A stretch of 64,000 nt of DNA, taken from assembly GCF_019801965.1 (NCBI RefSeq), contig NZ_JAHVIA010000010.1:1-64000 (forward strand), in the 5' to 3' direction. The position numbers and the translations under genes were made by a program. The notes beneath the pieces were generated by a model. It had not been told where the DNA came from, did no database searches, and was given only the letters and a program-made list of their open reading frames with translations. Source of the stretch: Salipiger bermudensis. GTDB taxonomy: Bacteria > Pseudomonadota > Alphaproteobacteria > Rhodobacterales > Rhodobacteraceae. This document shows positions 1 to 8,726 of this stretch, in pieces (the stretch's first letter is position 1; each line of letters opens with the position of its first letter).

Positions 1-72
1 ACGCCGACCACTCCGACCCTCACCGGTGCGAGAGCACCATCTGAAGTCCATGCCATATAGAAGGACATACGC

Positions 73-411
73 ATGAATTTTACCAAGAACCAGCAGCGCG
101 TCATCGCGCAGATCGGCGAAACCATGACCAACGGCGCGGCCCAGGATGCCGCGCTGGAGGCGCTTGCCAAGAAGTTCGACAAGGTGCTCGCCGAGCTCGA
201 CGAGCAGCCTGACCTCCTCGACCGGTTCTTCGCCTGCATCGAGTTCCACGCAACCAGGAACGCGGCCAAGCTCATCGCCCAGCACAGCCTGCGCCGCGAT
301 GAGGTCGGCGCGCTCGTGGAGCAGATGCAGGCGCAGGCCGCCAACGAGCAAGCGGCCCGAAAGGCCGAGCGCGAGGCCAACCGCACCAAGGAGGACAAGC
401 CGGCGGAGTGA
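73..411 (+). CDS. Small helical protein of unknown function
   Basis: The 112-residue protein is soluble, has no signal peptide or membrane segment, and is rich in Ala, Glu, Gln and Lys. Most of it reads as amphipathic helix, and the last 30 residues form a charged tail. I do not recognise the family. The ATG is preceded by AAGGAC at a suitable distance, and a strong hairpin terminator follows 27 bases after the stop, so it looks like a genuine single-gene unit. A different-frame reading over the same bases is Arg/Ser-rich and is rejected. Confidence 0.7.
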   Translation: MNFTKNQQRVIAQIGETMTNGAAQDAALEALAKKFDKVLAELDEQPDLLDRFFACIEFHATRNAAKLIAQHSLRRDEVGALVEQMQAQAANEQAARKAEREANRTKEDKPAE

Positions 412-897
412 CCTCCGCAACTTCGGTGAGATGAGAGAAAGGCGCGGGACCTGGCCCGCGCCTTTTTTGTGTTCTGGGGCTGCATCAGGCGATGCGTGCG
501 AAGTCTGGCGCCGAAGGCGCCAGCTTAAGAGCATGGCTCGCGAGCAAGCGCTGGTTCCTGGGCACACGAATGACTGGGATGTGCAAGTAATCGACGGAGC
601 TCCGCTGCACTCATCCCCCCCGAGAAAAGTCTCGTTTCAGTAGGAGCGCAGCGACGCGCCCCTCCGAGCTCAGACTTGCGCTTGCAGGCAAAAACTTTTC
701 CGTGACTGCATCCGGCTGGTCTTTGCACATGACTCGTTGGAACTTTGGACATGAACAACTTGGCAAGCCGAGGGTTGCCACAGAATTGCGAACTTCGGCG
801 GTGGGTCGGAGGAGGCCATAGCATCAGGTCATGTCCCGCGAACCGGCCAGACTGAATTGATGCCTCCTCCAAGTCTTGGACCCTGTTGACGCTAAAC
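412..897. other. Non-coding gap with one perfect hairpin
   Basis: Apart from the terminator at its start, this gap holds a perfect inverted repeat at 505-523 (CTGGCGCC, GAA, GGCGCCAG) without a T-tract. The open frames here (for example 525-872 on the minus strand) have Arg/Ser/Pro-rich composition, no credible ribosome binding site and no recognisable domain, so no gene is called. Confidence 0.5.
438..468 (+). terminator. Intrinsic terminator after the 112-residue protein
   Basis: An 8-bp GC stem (GGCGCGGG at 441-448 with CCCGCGCC at 455-462) closes a 6-base loop. It is flanked by AAA and followed by TTTTTT, which extends the stem and supplies the U-tract. This is the clearest rho-independent terminator in the window. 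Confidence 0.9.
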
Positions 898-1305
898 CTA
901 TTCCTCCTGAATAGACGCCAAGTAGTAGACGAGAGAAAGGATGCGACCTCGCGCTACCATGTCGGCAGTCTCGCCGCGCTGGCTGGTTGCCGACGCTTGG
1001 AAGCGCTCACCCCAGAGAGGCATCTCGCCTCCGTGTGCGCGAACATCCCGACCGTCAATAAGTTTCAAAGTATTGTAGAATGGGAAATCTCCCCCTCCAC
1101 TCCTCTTGGTAATCAGGGTCAGGCTGGGCGTTTCGATCCCGAGCAGGCCTGCTAAAGGGCCATCACCTTTGCCTGTTTCGCCGTGGCAGCCGGCACACGA
1201 AGCTGTAAACTCCTGATGCCCGGCCTCAACATCCGCATCCTGGGCCAAAACGTGCATCGGCGCGGCAACGAGAAAGGCGCAAAACGTCGTGTAAAATCCC
1301 TTCAT
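898..1305 (-). CDS. Secreted monohaem c-type cytochrome
   Basis: The 135-residue protein begins with a signal peptide (about residues 1-21, ending near VLAQ). It then carries one haem-attachment motif CAGCH (Cys37, Cys40, His41) and a plausible distal ligand Met95 in the segment GGEMPLWGERF, the usual layout of a class I cytochrome c. It should be a periplasmic electron carrier, but its partner cannot be told from the neighbours. The start at 1305 is chosen over one 15 codons upstream because GGAGGAG lies just before it and the signal peptide starts there. A palindromic Fnr-like box lies about 100 bases upstream, which suggests induction at low oxygen. Confidence 0.88.
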   Translation of the reverse strand: MKGFYTTFCAFLVAAPMHVLAQDADVEAGHQEFTASCAGCHGETGKGDGPLAGLLGIETPSLTLITKRSGGGDFPFYNTLKLIDGRDVRAHGGEMPLWGERFQASATSQRGETADMVARGRILSLVYYLASIQEE

Positions 1306-1802
1306 TGTCAGAGCTCCTCCTCCAGCTCTAAAAAGTATTTGCAGCGGCATCTTGAACTGAGACCACTGACTTAAAGCCTACATGGCATGGTCGGGACGCT
1401 GCTTGACCTTGATCAAGGTCAGAACTCGGATGCGACGGCTCGGGCTGCTCTACGCCGTTCATGGCCAGCCAGCTTGAGCGGCAGCGGTGGGATTAAAGCG
1501 GACTTGCGGCGGCGGGGCGCCAAGATAACCCTTACGGCGAGGTGTGCCGTGGCTCCCCTCCCCAGAGCCGACCTGGCTGCTAGGCGCAGCAGATGCCCGG
1601 ACCCAGCCCGAGAGCGGCCATCCTACTGTGCGCGCGGTAGAAATTATCGTTTCCGGGAAGCCACCGCTCAGTTCACGGAGTAGCAGAATTTTCTCATCCT
1701 GCATCCGACTGGTCGAATGAAAGCTATTCGCACTCACCTTGCCAGGCTCAAACGTCATGATAGGTACATCCAAGGCAGAGTTGCCGGGAGATATGCAGCA
1801 AA
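1306..1802. other. Intergenic region between divergent cytochrome and hypothetical genes
   Basis: This region contains the Fnr-like palindrome and otherwise no supported gene. The frames at 1387-1683 (plus) and 1459-1773 (minus) lack ribosome binding sites and recognisable domains. Confidence 0.5.
1403..1421. promoter_or_regulatory. Fnr-type box upstream of the cytochrome c gene
   Basis: TTGACCTTGATCAA at 1403-1416 fits the TTGAY-N4-RTCAA pattern of Fnr/FnrL/Dnr-family sites. It lies inside a perfect 18-bp palindrome at 1404-1421. It is about 98-116 bases upstream of the minus-strand cytochrome start, a normal distance for an activator site. Which Crp/Fnr protein binds is unknown. Confidence 0.6.
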
Positions 1803-2240
1803 GTGAGACTTGAATTGACCCTCCCTGCGAGCCTCCGTGGCCAGACCGTGATGCTGGATACGCTGGAGGCCGTGGATGGAAGCACAGATACCAAGAATAT
1901 GTTGCGTCCGATTCTGCAGATCATAGAGCGAGCGCTCTCTTCCGGCATCCAGCAGGAGTTCTTCGCCAACTTTGAGCTCTATGCCGCTGAAGCGAACTTG
2001 CCTCGGCAGGGGCTGGGTGACCTCACCATTGCGCTTGATATCCCGGAGCGCGACCTTGAAGCCGCCCGCGAAGATCTTCTCGACATCGCTGTCGCGGGAT
2101 CCGACCGGATCTGGCAAACCACGGCGGACGGCCGCGCCGCCGCGATCTTCGAGGTGATCTGCGACATACTCGACGAGGGGCTCGCTCCAGTCGAGCAGCA
2201 GGCACTGCTCGACGCCAACCTAGCAGACTTGGCAACCTGA
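1803..2240 (+). CDS. Acidic protein of unknown function
   Basis: This is a 145-residue acidic, mostly helical protein with no signal peptide, Cys motif or membrane segment. I do not recognise a family. The only upstream start is GTG at 1803, with GGGAG about 12 bases before it. An ATG at 1851 (residue 17) is a possible alternative start. Amino-acid composition is more protein-like than in the overlapping frames, which are Arg/Pro/Ser-rich. It stands alone, with about 290 bases to the next gene. Confidence 0.5.
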   Translation: MRLELTLPASLRGQTVMLDTLEAVDGSTDTKNMLRPILQIIERALSSGIQQEFFANFELYAAEANLPRQGLGDLTIALDIPERDLEAAREDLLDIAVAGSDRIWQTTADGRAAAIFEVICDILDEGLAPVEQQALLDANLADLAT

Positions 2241-2526
2241 TTTCGCCTGCATGCAGTGGCTTTGTCTTCTGTGAACCATTCTGGAGCCGGGCAGTCGAGG
2301 CGCCAGGTGTCAGCGGCTGGCGACCGGGCGCGCCAGGCGCAGCATGGTAGGCTTTGCGGCGCGATCGGAGCGCGGGCGCATGTTGGCTTTTGCCGCAGGC
2401 GCATGGACGTAGGCCATCCTGATAGCCAACGCTGATCGCTTCACAGCTGCTGTGCTTTCGATCATCCTTGGAGAGCGCGATGCCCATCGCTCACTTTCAG
2501 GCGAACGTCACAAGGATTTCAAGGCA

Positions 2527-3765
2527 ATGTCGGCACCCGACAGTCAGGCGAACAGGGAACACCGGACGGTGAAATTGCGCCGCGCCCTGACGACGCCCTT
2601 GCTCACGCTCTATGGGCTTGGCGTCACGGTCGGTGCGGGCATCTATGTCCTCGTGGGAAGCACGGTGGCCGAGGCTGGGGCCTATGCCCCGGTTTCTTTC
2701 GTCATTGCCGCCACCGTTGTCGCCTTCACCGCCTTCTCCTACGCGGAACTGACGACGCGATACCCGGTCAGTGCCGGTGAGGCAGCGTACATTGAAGCTG
2801 GTTTTCGCTCCGGTTCACTGGCGACTCTCGTCGGGCTGGCGGTAGCCTTGTCAGGTATGGTCTCGGCTGCGGCCGTCGCGATCGGAGCAGCATCCTACCT
2901 GCAGGCGGTCATCGCGGCACCTCTTTGGGTGCTGACAGTCGCGGTGGTGGCGGTGATGGGGGCCATAGCCCTTTGGGGCATCACGCAGTCGGTTTTGGTG
3001 GCCGCAATCATCACCCTGGTTGAAGTCGGCGGACTGATCTTTGTGACTGTTTGGGGTTTTGGTATTTCCGAGCCGACCGGCTTCGATTTCGGAGACATGC
3101 TCCCGCCTCTCGTTGGGCAGCACTGGACGGGGATCGGCGCGGCTTCGCTATTGGCGTTCTTCGCTTTTGTCGGCTTCGAGGACATGGCGAACGTTGCGGA
3201 AGAGGTCAAAGATCCGGGATCGACCATGCCCAAGGCCATTGTTCTGACGTTGGCCATAGCGACTCTTCTGTATCTCGCGACGACCGCCGCCGTGATTGTG
3301 GCCGTGCCGCTTGGCGAAGTGGCCTCTTCCTCTGCTCCGCTCTCACTGGTCTTTGAAGGTGCCCCTTTGGCGGTACGACAGGGGTTCTCCATCATCGCCA
3401 TTGTAGCAACGATAAACGGTGTCTTGATCCAGATGATCATGGCTTCTCGGGTCCTTTATGGACTGGCCGATCAAGGGCACTTGCTTCCAGCCATGGCGAT
3501 CGTCGGCTCGCGAACACAAACACCGGTTGTAGCAACGCTTCTTGTGATGGGCGTGGTCGCATTTCTGGCCTTGGCACTGCCAATTGATGAACTGGCCGAA
3601 CGCACGTCACAGATCGCTCTCCTAATCTTTGTCTTGGTGAACGTTGCCCTGATCAGGCTGAAATGCCGGGGCGATGGCGGGCCTGACCACTTCTCAGTAC
3701 CCTTGATCGTCCCCGTCATGGGAGCGTTGACAAGCTTGCTTCTGCTCGGAACCGCTTGGCTTTAG
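2527..3765 (+). CDS. APC-superfamily amino-acid permease
   Basis: The 412-residue inner-membrane transporter has about eleven or twelve hydrophobic segments. The first helix carries the GVTVGAGIYVLVG motif typical of the APC superfamily, where the unwound Gly-rich stretch contacts the substrate amine. The overall pattern resembles cationic amino-acid transporter-like members, but the substrate cannot be assigned. The open frame extends 25 codons further upstream. I start at ATG 2527 because the upstream part is hydrophilic and not family-like, and AAGG lies near this start. There is no metabolic partner next door. Confidence 0.88.
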   Translation: MSAPDSQANREHRTVKLRRALTTPLLTLYGLGVTVGAGIYVLVGSTVAEAGAYAPVSFVIAATVVAFTAFSYAELTTRYPVSAGEAAYIEAGFRSGSLATLVGLAVALSGMVSAAAVAIGAASYLQAVIAAPLWVLTVAVVAVMGAIALWGITQSVLVAAIITLVEVGGLIFVTVWGFGISEPTGFDFGDMLPPLVGQHWTGIGAASLLAFFAFVGFEDMANVAEEVKDPGSTMPKAIVLTLAIATLLYLATTAAVIVAVPLGEVASSSAPLSLVFEGAPLAVRQGFSIIAIVATINGVLIQMIMASRVLYGLADQGHLLPAMAIVGSRTQTPVVATLLVMGVVAFLALALPIDELAERTSQIALLIFVLVNVALIRLKCRGDGGPDHFSVPLIVPVMGALTSLLLLGTAWL

Positions 3766-4173
3766 AGACGAGGCAGACATCCGCGCAAGCCGCAGTAGCG
3801 AGCGAAGTGACCCAAAGGATCAGCCATTTACTGGACCGGGGCCGTTCGACCGCTCACAGCCCTTCCGCGACCTTCGTGCACGATGCAGCATGACGCCATG
3901 AGCCGACACGAAGGGCGGATTGCGGACCTTCGCCGCGTTAGTCATCCGAGCGGTAGCAAAGGTGGAAGCCGACATTCAGAGCGGGCCAAGATCAAGGGTT
4001 GTGCTGCATCGGCGCCTGACGGAACCGAGCCCGAAGCAGACCTTGCTGGAGTGCCCTGTCCCGGACCTCGAAAGACCCAGTCTTGCAGGGCTGTCACACA
4101 GGTGCATAAGAGGCTCGCCAGTCTTGTTGCGATATTCCGGGGCATCGATGCCTGCGACCCTTGGCCACTCCGC
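3766..4173. other. Intergenic region, nothing recognised
   Basis: This gap lies between two convergent genes. Frames here (for example 3883-4293) run into the regulator gene antisense, have no ribosome binding site and give no recognisable protein. I see no clear terminator. Confidence 0.45.
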
Positions 4174-4896
4174 TTAGCTGTGCCCCACCACACGCGGCTC
4201 CTCACTCGCGCGGGCGAGGAGAGCGTCGCGGTCTATGATCCTGATCTTCCCATACAAGGTGTCCACGATACCGTCCGCGCGCAGGTCTTTTAGGGCGCGT
4301 TGAAGGGTCGCGTCGGAAACCCCCATGAGCCGGGCCAAGAGCGCTTGAGAGACGGGCAGTTGGCCAAGCGCGTCGGTCCGGCCTGCATCCATCATGCGGA
4401 GGATTTGGCGGGCGACGAGAATGGGGCCCCCGCATGACAGCGCCTCGGCAAGAAACTCTTGCAGGAAAGCGCGAAGTTCGTGCTCGTAGGCGAGGATGTC
4501 GCGATAGCGCCTTGGGTTGGCCTCAAGGAAAGCGATGAAGTCGCGCCGGGAAATGCAACAGATTGTCGAGGTGCGGAGCACGCGCGCCGAAGAGATCGCC
4601 CGTGTCCGATCGACCAGCGACGACAGCCCGTGCCAATGTCCGGGTCCGCAGACCGGGAAGGCCGCGTCCGGAAGGCTGTCCACGGGCAGAAGGATGTCGA
4701 TCCGCCCGTCGACCAGCCCAAAAGCGCGCTCCATCGGGTCGCCGACCCGGTAAAGGTAGCGACCCTCATGCACGGTGCGCAGGCTGCCGAGAGCGAGGAA
4801 CGCCTCCTGAAACTCAGAGGTGCGCGCGGCAAGCCAGCCTCGGGAAAGCAGCGCGTCGCGGCCCCTATCATCGAGCTGTGCGAAACACGATCTCAT
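4174..4896 (-). CDS. Crp/Fnr-family transcriptional regulator
   Basis: The 240-residue protein has an N-terminal cyclic-nucleotide-binding-like beta-roll (about residues 35-125), a dimerisation helix, and a C-terminal winged helix with the recognition segment LLARLMGVSDATLQRALKDL near residues 190-210. No N-terminal Cys cluster of the Fnr type is visible, so direct iron-sulfur oxygen sensing is unlikely. The start at 4896 has AGGAGG in front, and the upstream extension is not family-like. It is divergent from the alkylsulfatase gene across a 211-bp gap that holds an Fnr-like half-palindrome and an 8+8 inverted repeat. This suggests that it controls that gene and possibly itself. Confidence 0.88.
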   Translation of the reverse strand: MRSCFAQLDDRGRDALLSRGWLAARTSEFQEAFLALGSLRTVHEGRYLYRVGDPMERAFGLVDGRIDILLPVDSLPDAAFPVCGPGHWHGLSSLVDRTRAISSARVLRTSTICCISRRDFIAFLEANPRRYRDILAYEHELRAFLQEFLAEALSCGGPILVARQILRMMDAGRTDALGQLPVSQALLARLMGVSDATLQRALKDLRADGIVDTLYGKIRIIDRDALLARASEEPRVVGHS

Positions 4897-4981
4897 TGCG
4901 CCTCCTCCTGCGCGACCCTTCCAGAACAAAGTCGGGAACAATCATGGAGGGCGACTATCTCACGGCATCTCCGCCAGCCCG

Positions 4982-5018
4982 ATGACATAGATCAAGACTC
5001 CCGCATGTGAGGGAGTCT
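4982..5018. promoter_or_regulatory. Candidate operator between the Crp/Fnr regulator and alkylsulfatase genes
   Basis: ATGACATAGATCAA at 4982-4995 matches the TTGAC-N4-ATCAA pattern except at its first base. Overlapping its end is an inverted repeat, AGACTCCC at 4995-5002 and GGGAGTCT at 5011-5018, with an 8-base spacer. Either could be the operator of the neighbouring Crp/Fnr protein. The sdsA start codon is 90 bases further on. Confidence 0.45.
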
Positions 5019-5107
5019 CGCGGCGAGCCAAGGGCTAAGCTTGAAGTCCACGAGTGGAGGGAGGCACGCGGTTGTCACCTTCCACGGCAGCAGGGAGGAG
5101 CACAGCC

Positions 5108-7213
5108 ATGACCACCAGACGCGCATTCATCAAATCGGTTCCCGCAGTTGGCGCGGCATTCGCCGTCGCCGGGCATGTTGTTCTCGACGACAGTCCCGCG
5201 CTTGCACAGTCAGCAGCACCGCTCGAGGGCCACTTCCATCCCAAGGGCAAGGCGCCCTCCGATCACACTCTGAAGGTTTTGGCTGAGGCACGCCAAAGCC
5301 TGCCCTTCAGCGACACGCGCGATTTTGACGAGCAGAAGAAGGGTCTGATCGCCGAGATGCCCCAGAAGCAGATCATGGCCGATGCGGGACATGTTGCCTG
5401 GGACAAGGCGCGCTTCGATTTTCTGAACGAGGACACCGAGTGGGACAGCATCCACCCCTCGATGCTGCGGCAGGCCCGGCTGAACCAGGACTATGGGCTC
5501 TACGAAGTGCTTGAGGGGCAAATCTATCAAGTCCGGGGGTTCGACCTGTCGCAGATTTCCTTTGTCCGCGGAGAGAGAGGCTGGATTTGCTTCGATCCCC
5601 TGATCACAGCCGAGGTCGCCCGCGCGGCCTGGGACTTCTTTCAGGAGCATCGGGGCGAGGGTCTTCCTCTAACCACGGTAATCTACTCGCACAGCCATAC
5701 CGACCATTGGGGCGGCGTGCGCGGGATCGTCGACGAGGCGGACGTGCGATCCGGCAAGGTGGAGATTATCGCGCCGCGTGACTTCATGGACTACACGATC
5801 TCCGAGAACGTCTATGCCGGCAATGCCATGAACCGGCGGTTGTCGTTCCAATACGGGCAGGTGCTGCCCGTCGCACCGCACGGCTTCGTGACGCAGGGCC
5901 TCGGTCAGGGCGTCTCGGCTGGTGAGGTCGGGCTGATCGCGCCGACCCGGATCGTCGAGGAGGACATCGAGTATATCGATGTCGATGGAGTGAAGATGGT
6001 GTTCCAGAACACGCCGGGCACCGAGGCTCCGTCGGAGATGAACACCTACATTCCCGAGATGAAGGCGTTGTGGATGGCGGAAAACGTCGTCTCCTCGCTG
6101 CACAACATCTACACGCTGCGCGGCGCGCCGGTGCGCGATCCGCTGCGTTGGTCAAGATACATCGCCCGGGCGCTCTACCTCTTCGGCACCGAGGCAGAGG
6201 TGATGTTCGCCTCGCATCATTGGCCACGCTGGGGGAACGACCGTGTCCAGGAGGTGCTGCGGGCACAACGCGACCTCTATGCTCATATGAACAATCAGGT
6301 GCTGCATCTGGCGAACCAAGGGGTAACGATCAACCAGATTCACGAGGTTTACGAACCCTCCGAGGGGCTCAAGCAGCAGTGGCACTGCCGCGGCTATCAC
6401 GGCTCACCACAGCACAACTCACGTGGTGTGGTGCAGCGATATCTCGGCTTCTGGGACTGCAACCCGGCAACCCTTATCCCGCACACGCCCTCTGACGCTG
6501 CACCTCTTTACGTCGAGATGATGGGCGGAGCCGAACGCATCCTCGAAAAGGGGCGGGAGTTGCATGATGCTGGGGACTATCGGCTTGCGTCGGAAATCCT
6601 CGACAAGCTGGTGCATGCGGAACCTGAGAATCTGGACGCCAAGGACCTGCTCGCCGATGTCTTCGAACAGCTCGGCTACCAGCAGGAGAACCCAGGCCTC
6701 CGCAACAGCTTTCTCGCAGGCGCTTATGAGTTGCGCTCCGGTATTCCCGAAGGGGAACGCGCCAGCACCTCAGGCCCCGACGTTATCCGGGCGATGACGA
6801 CCGAGATGTTCCTGAACTTCCTCGGCATCCGCATGGACAGCCGTAAGGCCGAGGGTATGCGCTTCACCATCAACATCATCACGCCTGACAACGGGGAGAA
6901 GTTCATCGTCGAACTGGAGAACGCCACGCTGACCAACATCGAGGGCTTCTTGAGTGATCACCCCGACCTGACGCTGATCATCAATCGCAGCGATCTGGAG
7001 CGGACGATGATCGGAGAGGTGACCCTCGAGGATCAGATCGGCGATGGCACGGCGACCATTGAGGGCGATGCCAGCCTGCTGGCCAAGCTTGGTGCGACCA
7101 TGGTAGATTTCGATCCGTTGTTCGAAGTCCTGCCGGGCACTAAGGGAGCTGGGGCGGAAATCGCTCACGCGGATTCCTACGAAGCCGTTCCAGGCGCCCC
7201 GATCCCCGAGTGA
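5108..7213 (+). CDS. SdsA/BDS1-type alkylsulfatase, Tat-exported
   Basis: The 701-residue metallo-beta-lactamase-fold enzyme is predicted to hydrolyse linear primary alkyl sulfates (such as dodecyl sulfate) to alcohol and sulfate. The N-terminus carries a twin-arginine signal (TRRAFIKS, residues 3-10, with hydrophobic stretch to about 33), so export is folded. The binuclear zinc motif HSHTDH is at residues 195-200. A helical dimerisation region follows at about 480-560, then an SCP2-like C-terminal domain that binds the alkyl chain in this family. Length agrees with family members of about 650-700 residues. The start at 5108 has GGGAGGAG before it, and an 18-codon upstream extension would bury the Tat motif. 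The divergent Crp/Fnr gene is a likely regulator. Confidence 0.93.
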   Translation: MTTRRAFIKSVPAVGAAFAVAGHVVLDDSPALAQSAAPLEGHFHPKGKAPSDHTLKVLAEARQSLPFSDTRDFDEQKKGLIAEMPQKQIMADAGHVAWDKARFDFLNEDTEWDSIHPSMLRQARLNQDYGLYEVLEGQIYQVRGFDLSQISFVRGERGWICFDPLITAEVARAAWDFFQEHRGEGLPLTTVIYSHSHTDHWGGVRGIVDEADVRSGKVEIIAPRDFMDYTISENVYAGNAMNRRLSFQYGQVLPVAPHGFVTQGLGQGVSAGEVGLIAPTRIVEEDIEYIDVDGVKMVFQNTPGTEAPSEMNTYIPEMKALWMAENVVSSLHNIYTLRGAPVRDPLRWSRYIARALYLFGTEAEVMFASHHWPRWGNDRVQEVLRAQRDLYAHMNNQVLHLANQGVTINQIHEVYEPSEGLKQQWHCRGYHGSPQHNSRGVVQRYLGFWDCNPATLIPHTPSDAAPLYVEMMGGAERILEKGRELHDAGDYRLASEILDKLVHAEPENLDAKDLLADVFEQLGYQQENPGLRNSFLAGAYELRSGIPEGERASTSGPDVIRAMTTEMFLNFLGIRMDSRKAEGMRFTINIITPDNGEKFIVELENATLTNIEGFLSDHPDLTLIINRSDLERTMIGEVTLEDQIGDGTATIEGDASLLAKLGATMVDFDPLFEVLPGTKGAGAEIAHADSYEAVPGAPIPE

Positions 7214-7868
7214 TTAGCGTCCTGCGGCCCAGGCCCGATGTCAGGGGTCTGAGCCGCACTCCGGAGTGTCCCCTTTGTCCGCACTGCCGACATCGGATCG
7301 TCAGAAATGCTGCGCAGAGGCTCGAACGGCCGCTTCCATGAAGCCGCAGTGCAGCGCTGCCGGTCGCCATCGATGACAGCAAAGGGCCGGTCGCGTCGTT
7401 CGGTGATGATGAGGCCACGCGGATCTACAAGGCAGCTACCTGCGCATAGTTGCCCTTGCATGGTACCACAGCATCGGCGGCACCACGCCCTTCGTGCCGG
7501 GCCACACGTCATGCTGCGCGCTGCATGACTGTCGCAGGAGAGCTGCTCTCTGTCGTTCGCTTTACGCGACTGGAAGGTCCAGTTAGCGTATGCCATCTGG
7601 CTCAGCCCCCGCGTCGATGAGAATGCACAGTCTCGCGCGTGATCGACGCTATGAGCTGCCAAATCAACGTCGGGCAGTGTCCTTGGCGCAAAGCGCCGGA
7701 AAAGTAGATTCTCTTGGATTTCGACTACTTCGGCGGGCGAGAAGCGCGCATCCGGCATTTCGCTAAATACAGTGCAATCAACAGCCGGTTAAGGGGCGCT
7801 GCCCCCGCCGCGGCTTTGCCGCGACTCCCCCGAGGTATTTTTGAACCAGAGAAGACAGGGGCGCGGCG
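7214..7868. other. Intergenic region with a long dispersed repeat
   Basis: There is no gene here. The right half belongs to a repeat shared with about 30713-30972. The left part (about 7250-7560) gives short broken peptide readings on the minus strand without start sites and is probably non-coding. Confidence 0.55.
7600..7857. repeat. Dispersed intergenic repeat, copy A
   Basis: The stretch aligns without large gaps to 30713-30972. The similarity is clearest from GAGCTGCCA at 7653 (30765 in the other copy) through the TTCGG-GGGCG-GAAGCG block near 7728 to the GC-rich end GGGGCGCTGCCCCC...CGAGGTATTTTTGAACCAGAGAAGACAGGGG. The end element (7792-7857) is one of six related short elements in the window. 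It lies directly at the 3' end of gluQ. Confidence 0.7.
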
Positions 7869-8726
7869 TCAGAGGCCGAGCCTGGTGCGGATCTCCTGCG
7901 GGGTCAGGCCTTCGCTGCGGTAGAGCGCGATGGCGCGGGCATCGTCGCGCTTGGCGAGGCGTTTGCCGGTCTCGTCGCGGATCAGGCGGTGATGGTGGTA
8001 GCGCGGGGTCGGCAGGGCGAGCAGGCGCTGCAGCAAGGCGTGGATGCGGGTGGCCTCGAAGAGGTCGCGGCCACGGATCACCTCGGTGACGCACTGCGCC
8101 GCGTCGTCGATGACCACCGCGAGGTGGTAGGCGGCGCCCATCTCCCGGCGGGCGAGGACGACGTCGCCGATGGTCGCGGTCATCTCCTGCGCAGCGGTCT
8201 CGATCAGGCCGGTCTGACCCTCAGGGCCGGCGCCGGTTTCCTCGAAGCGCAGCGGCATGGGCAGGGAGGCGCAGGCGCGCGCCATGTCCAGCCGCAGCGT
8301 CGTGTCCTTCGGGCGCGGGCCGGTGGGCGGCGCGGCGGGGCGGCAGGTGCCGGGGTAGACCAGCCCGTCGGGGCCGGTGAGCGGTGCGCCTTCCTGCGGC
8401 GCCGAGAGCGCCTCGCGGATGTCGCGCCGGGTGCAGCTGCAGGGGTAGAGCAGGCCCATCTCCCAGAGCCGGTCGAGCGCGGCGTCATAGGCGTCGAGAT
8501 GCTCCGACTCGCGCCGGCAGGGTTCGGGCCAGTCGAGGCCGAGCCAATGCAGGTCGTCCTTGAGCTGCGCCTCCCAGGCGGGCCGGGAACGGCTGCGGTC
8601 GAGATCGTCGATGCGCAGCAGGAAGGTTCCGCCTGCCGCCTTGGCCATGTCGTGATTGAGCAGCGCCGAATAGGCGTGGCCGAGATGCAGCGGGCCGGTG
8701 GGCGAGGGGGCGAAGCGGGTGATCAT
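7869..8726 (-). CDS. gluQ: Glutamyl-Q tRNA(Asp) synthetase
   Basis: The 285-residue truncated glutamyl-tRNA synthetase paralogue lacks the anticodon-binding domain. It attaches glutamate to the queuosine base of tRNA-Asp. The HIGH-type motif is HLGH (residues 14-17), the KMSKS-type motif is KRLAKR (near 250), and the zinc site is CSC at 96-98 with Tyr124 and Cys128, matching the Cys-Cys-Tyr-Cys arrangement of E. coli GluQ-RS. Length is typical. The gene is monocistronic and its stop codon abuts the dispersed repeat. Confidence 0.95.
   Translation of the reverse strand: MITRFAPSPTGPLHLGHAYSALLNHDMAKAAGGTFLLRIDDLDRSRSRPAWEAQLKDDLHWLGLDWPEPCRRESEHLDAYDAALDRLWEMGLLYPCSCTRRDIREALSAPQEGAPLTGPDGLVYPGTCRPAAPPTGPRPKDTTLRLDMARACASLPMPLRFEETGAGPEGQTGLIETAAQEMTATIGDVVLARREMGAAYHLAVVIDDAAQCVTEVIRGRDLFEATRIHALLQRLLALPTPRYHHHRLIRDETGKRLAKRDDARAIALYRSEGLTPQEIRTRLGL

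Noticed and set aside
525-872. 115-residue minus-strand frame
   Set aside because: No ribosome binding site, no domain, composition of a random GC-rich frame.
7177-7758. 193-residue minus-strand frame over the intergenic repeat
   Set aside because: It overlaps the end of the alkylsulfatase gene and reads through repeat DNA; no ribosome binding site.
7726-7800. Peptide similarity between the two long repeat copies (FGGREA-IRH reading), suggesting a transposase remnant
   Set aside because: The two readings are similar only because the DNA copies are; neither extends to a recognisable transposase motif and no terminal inverted repeats are visible.
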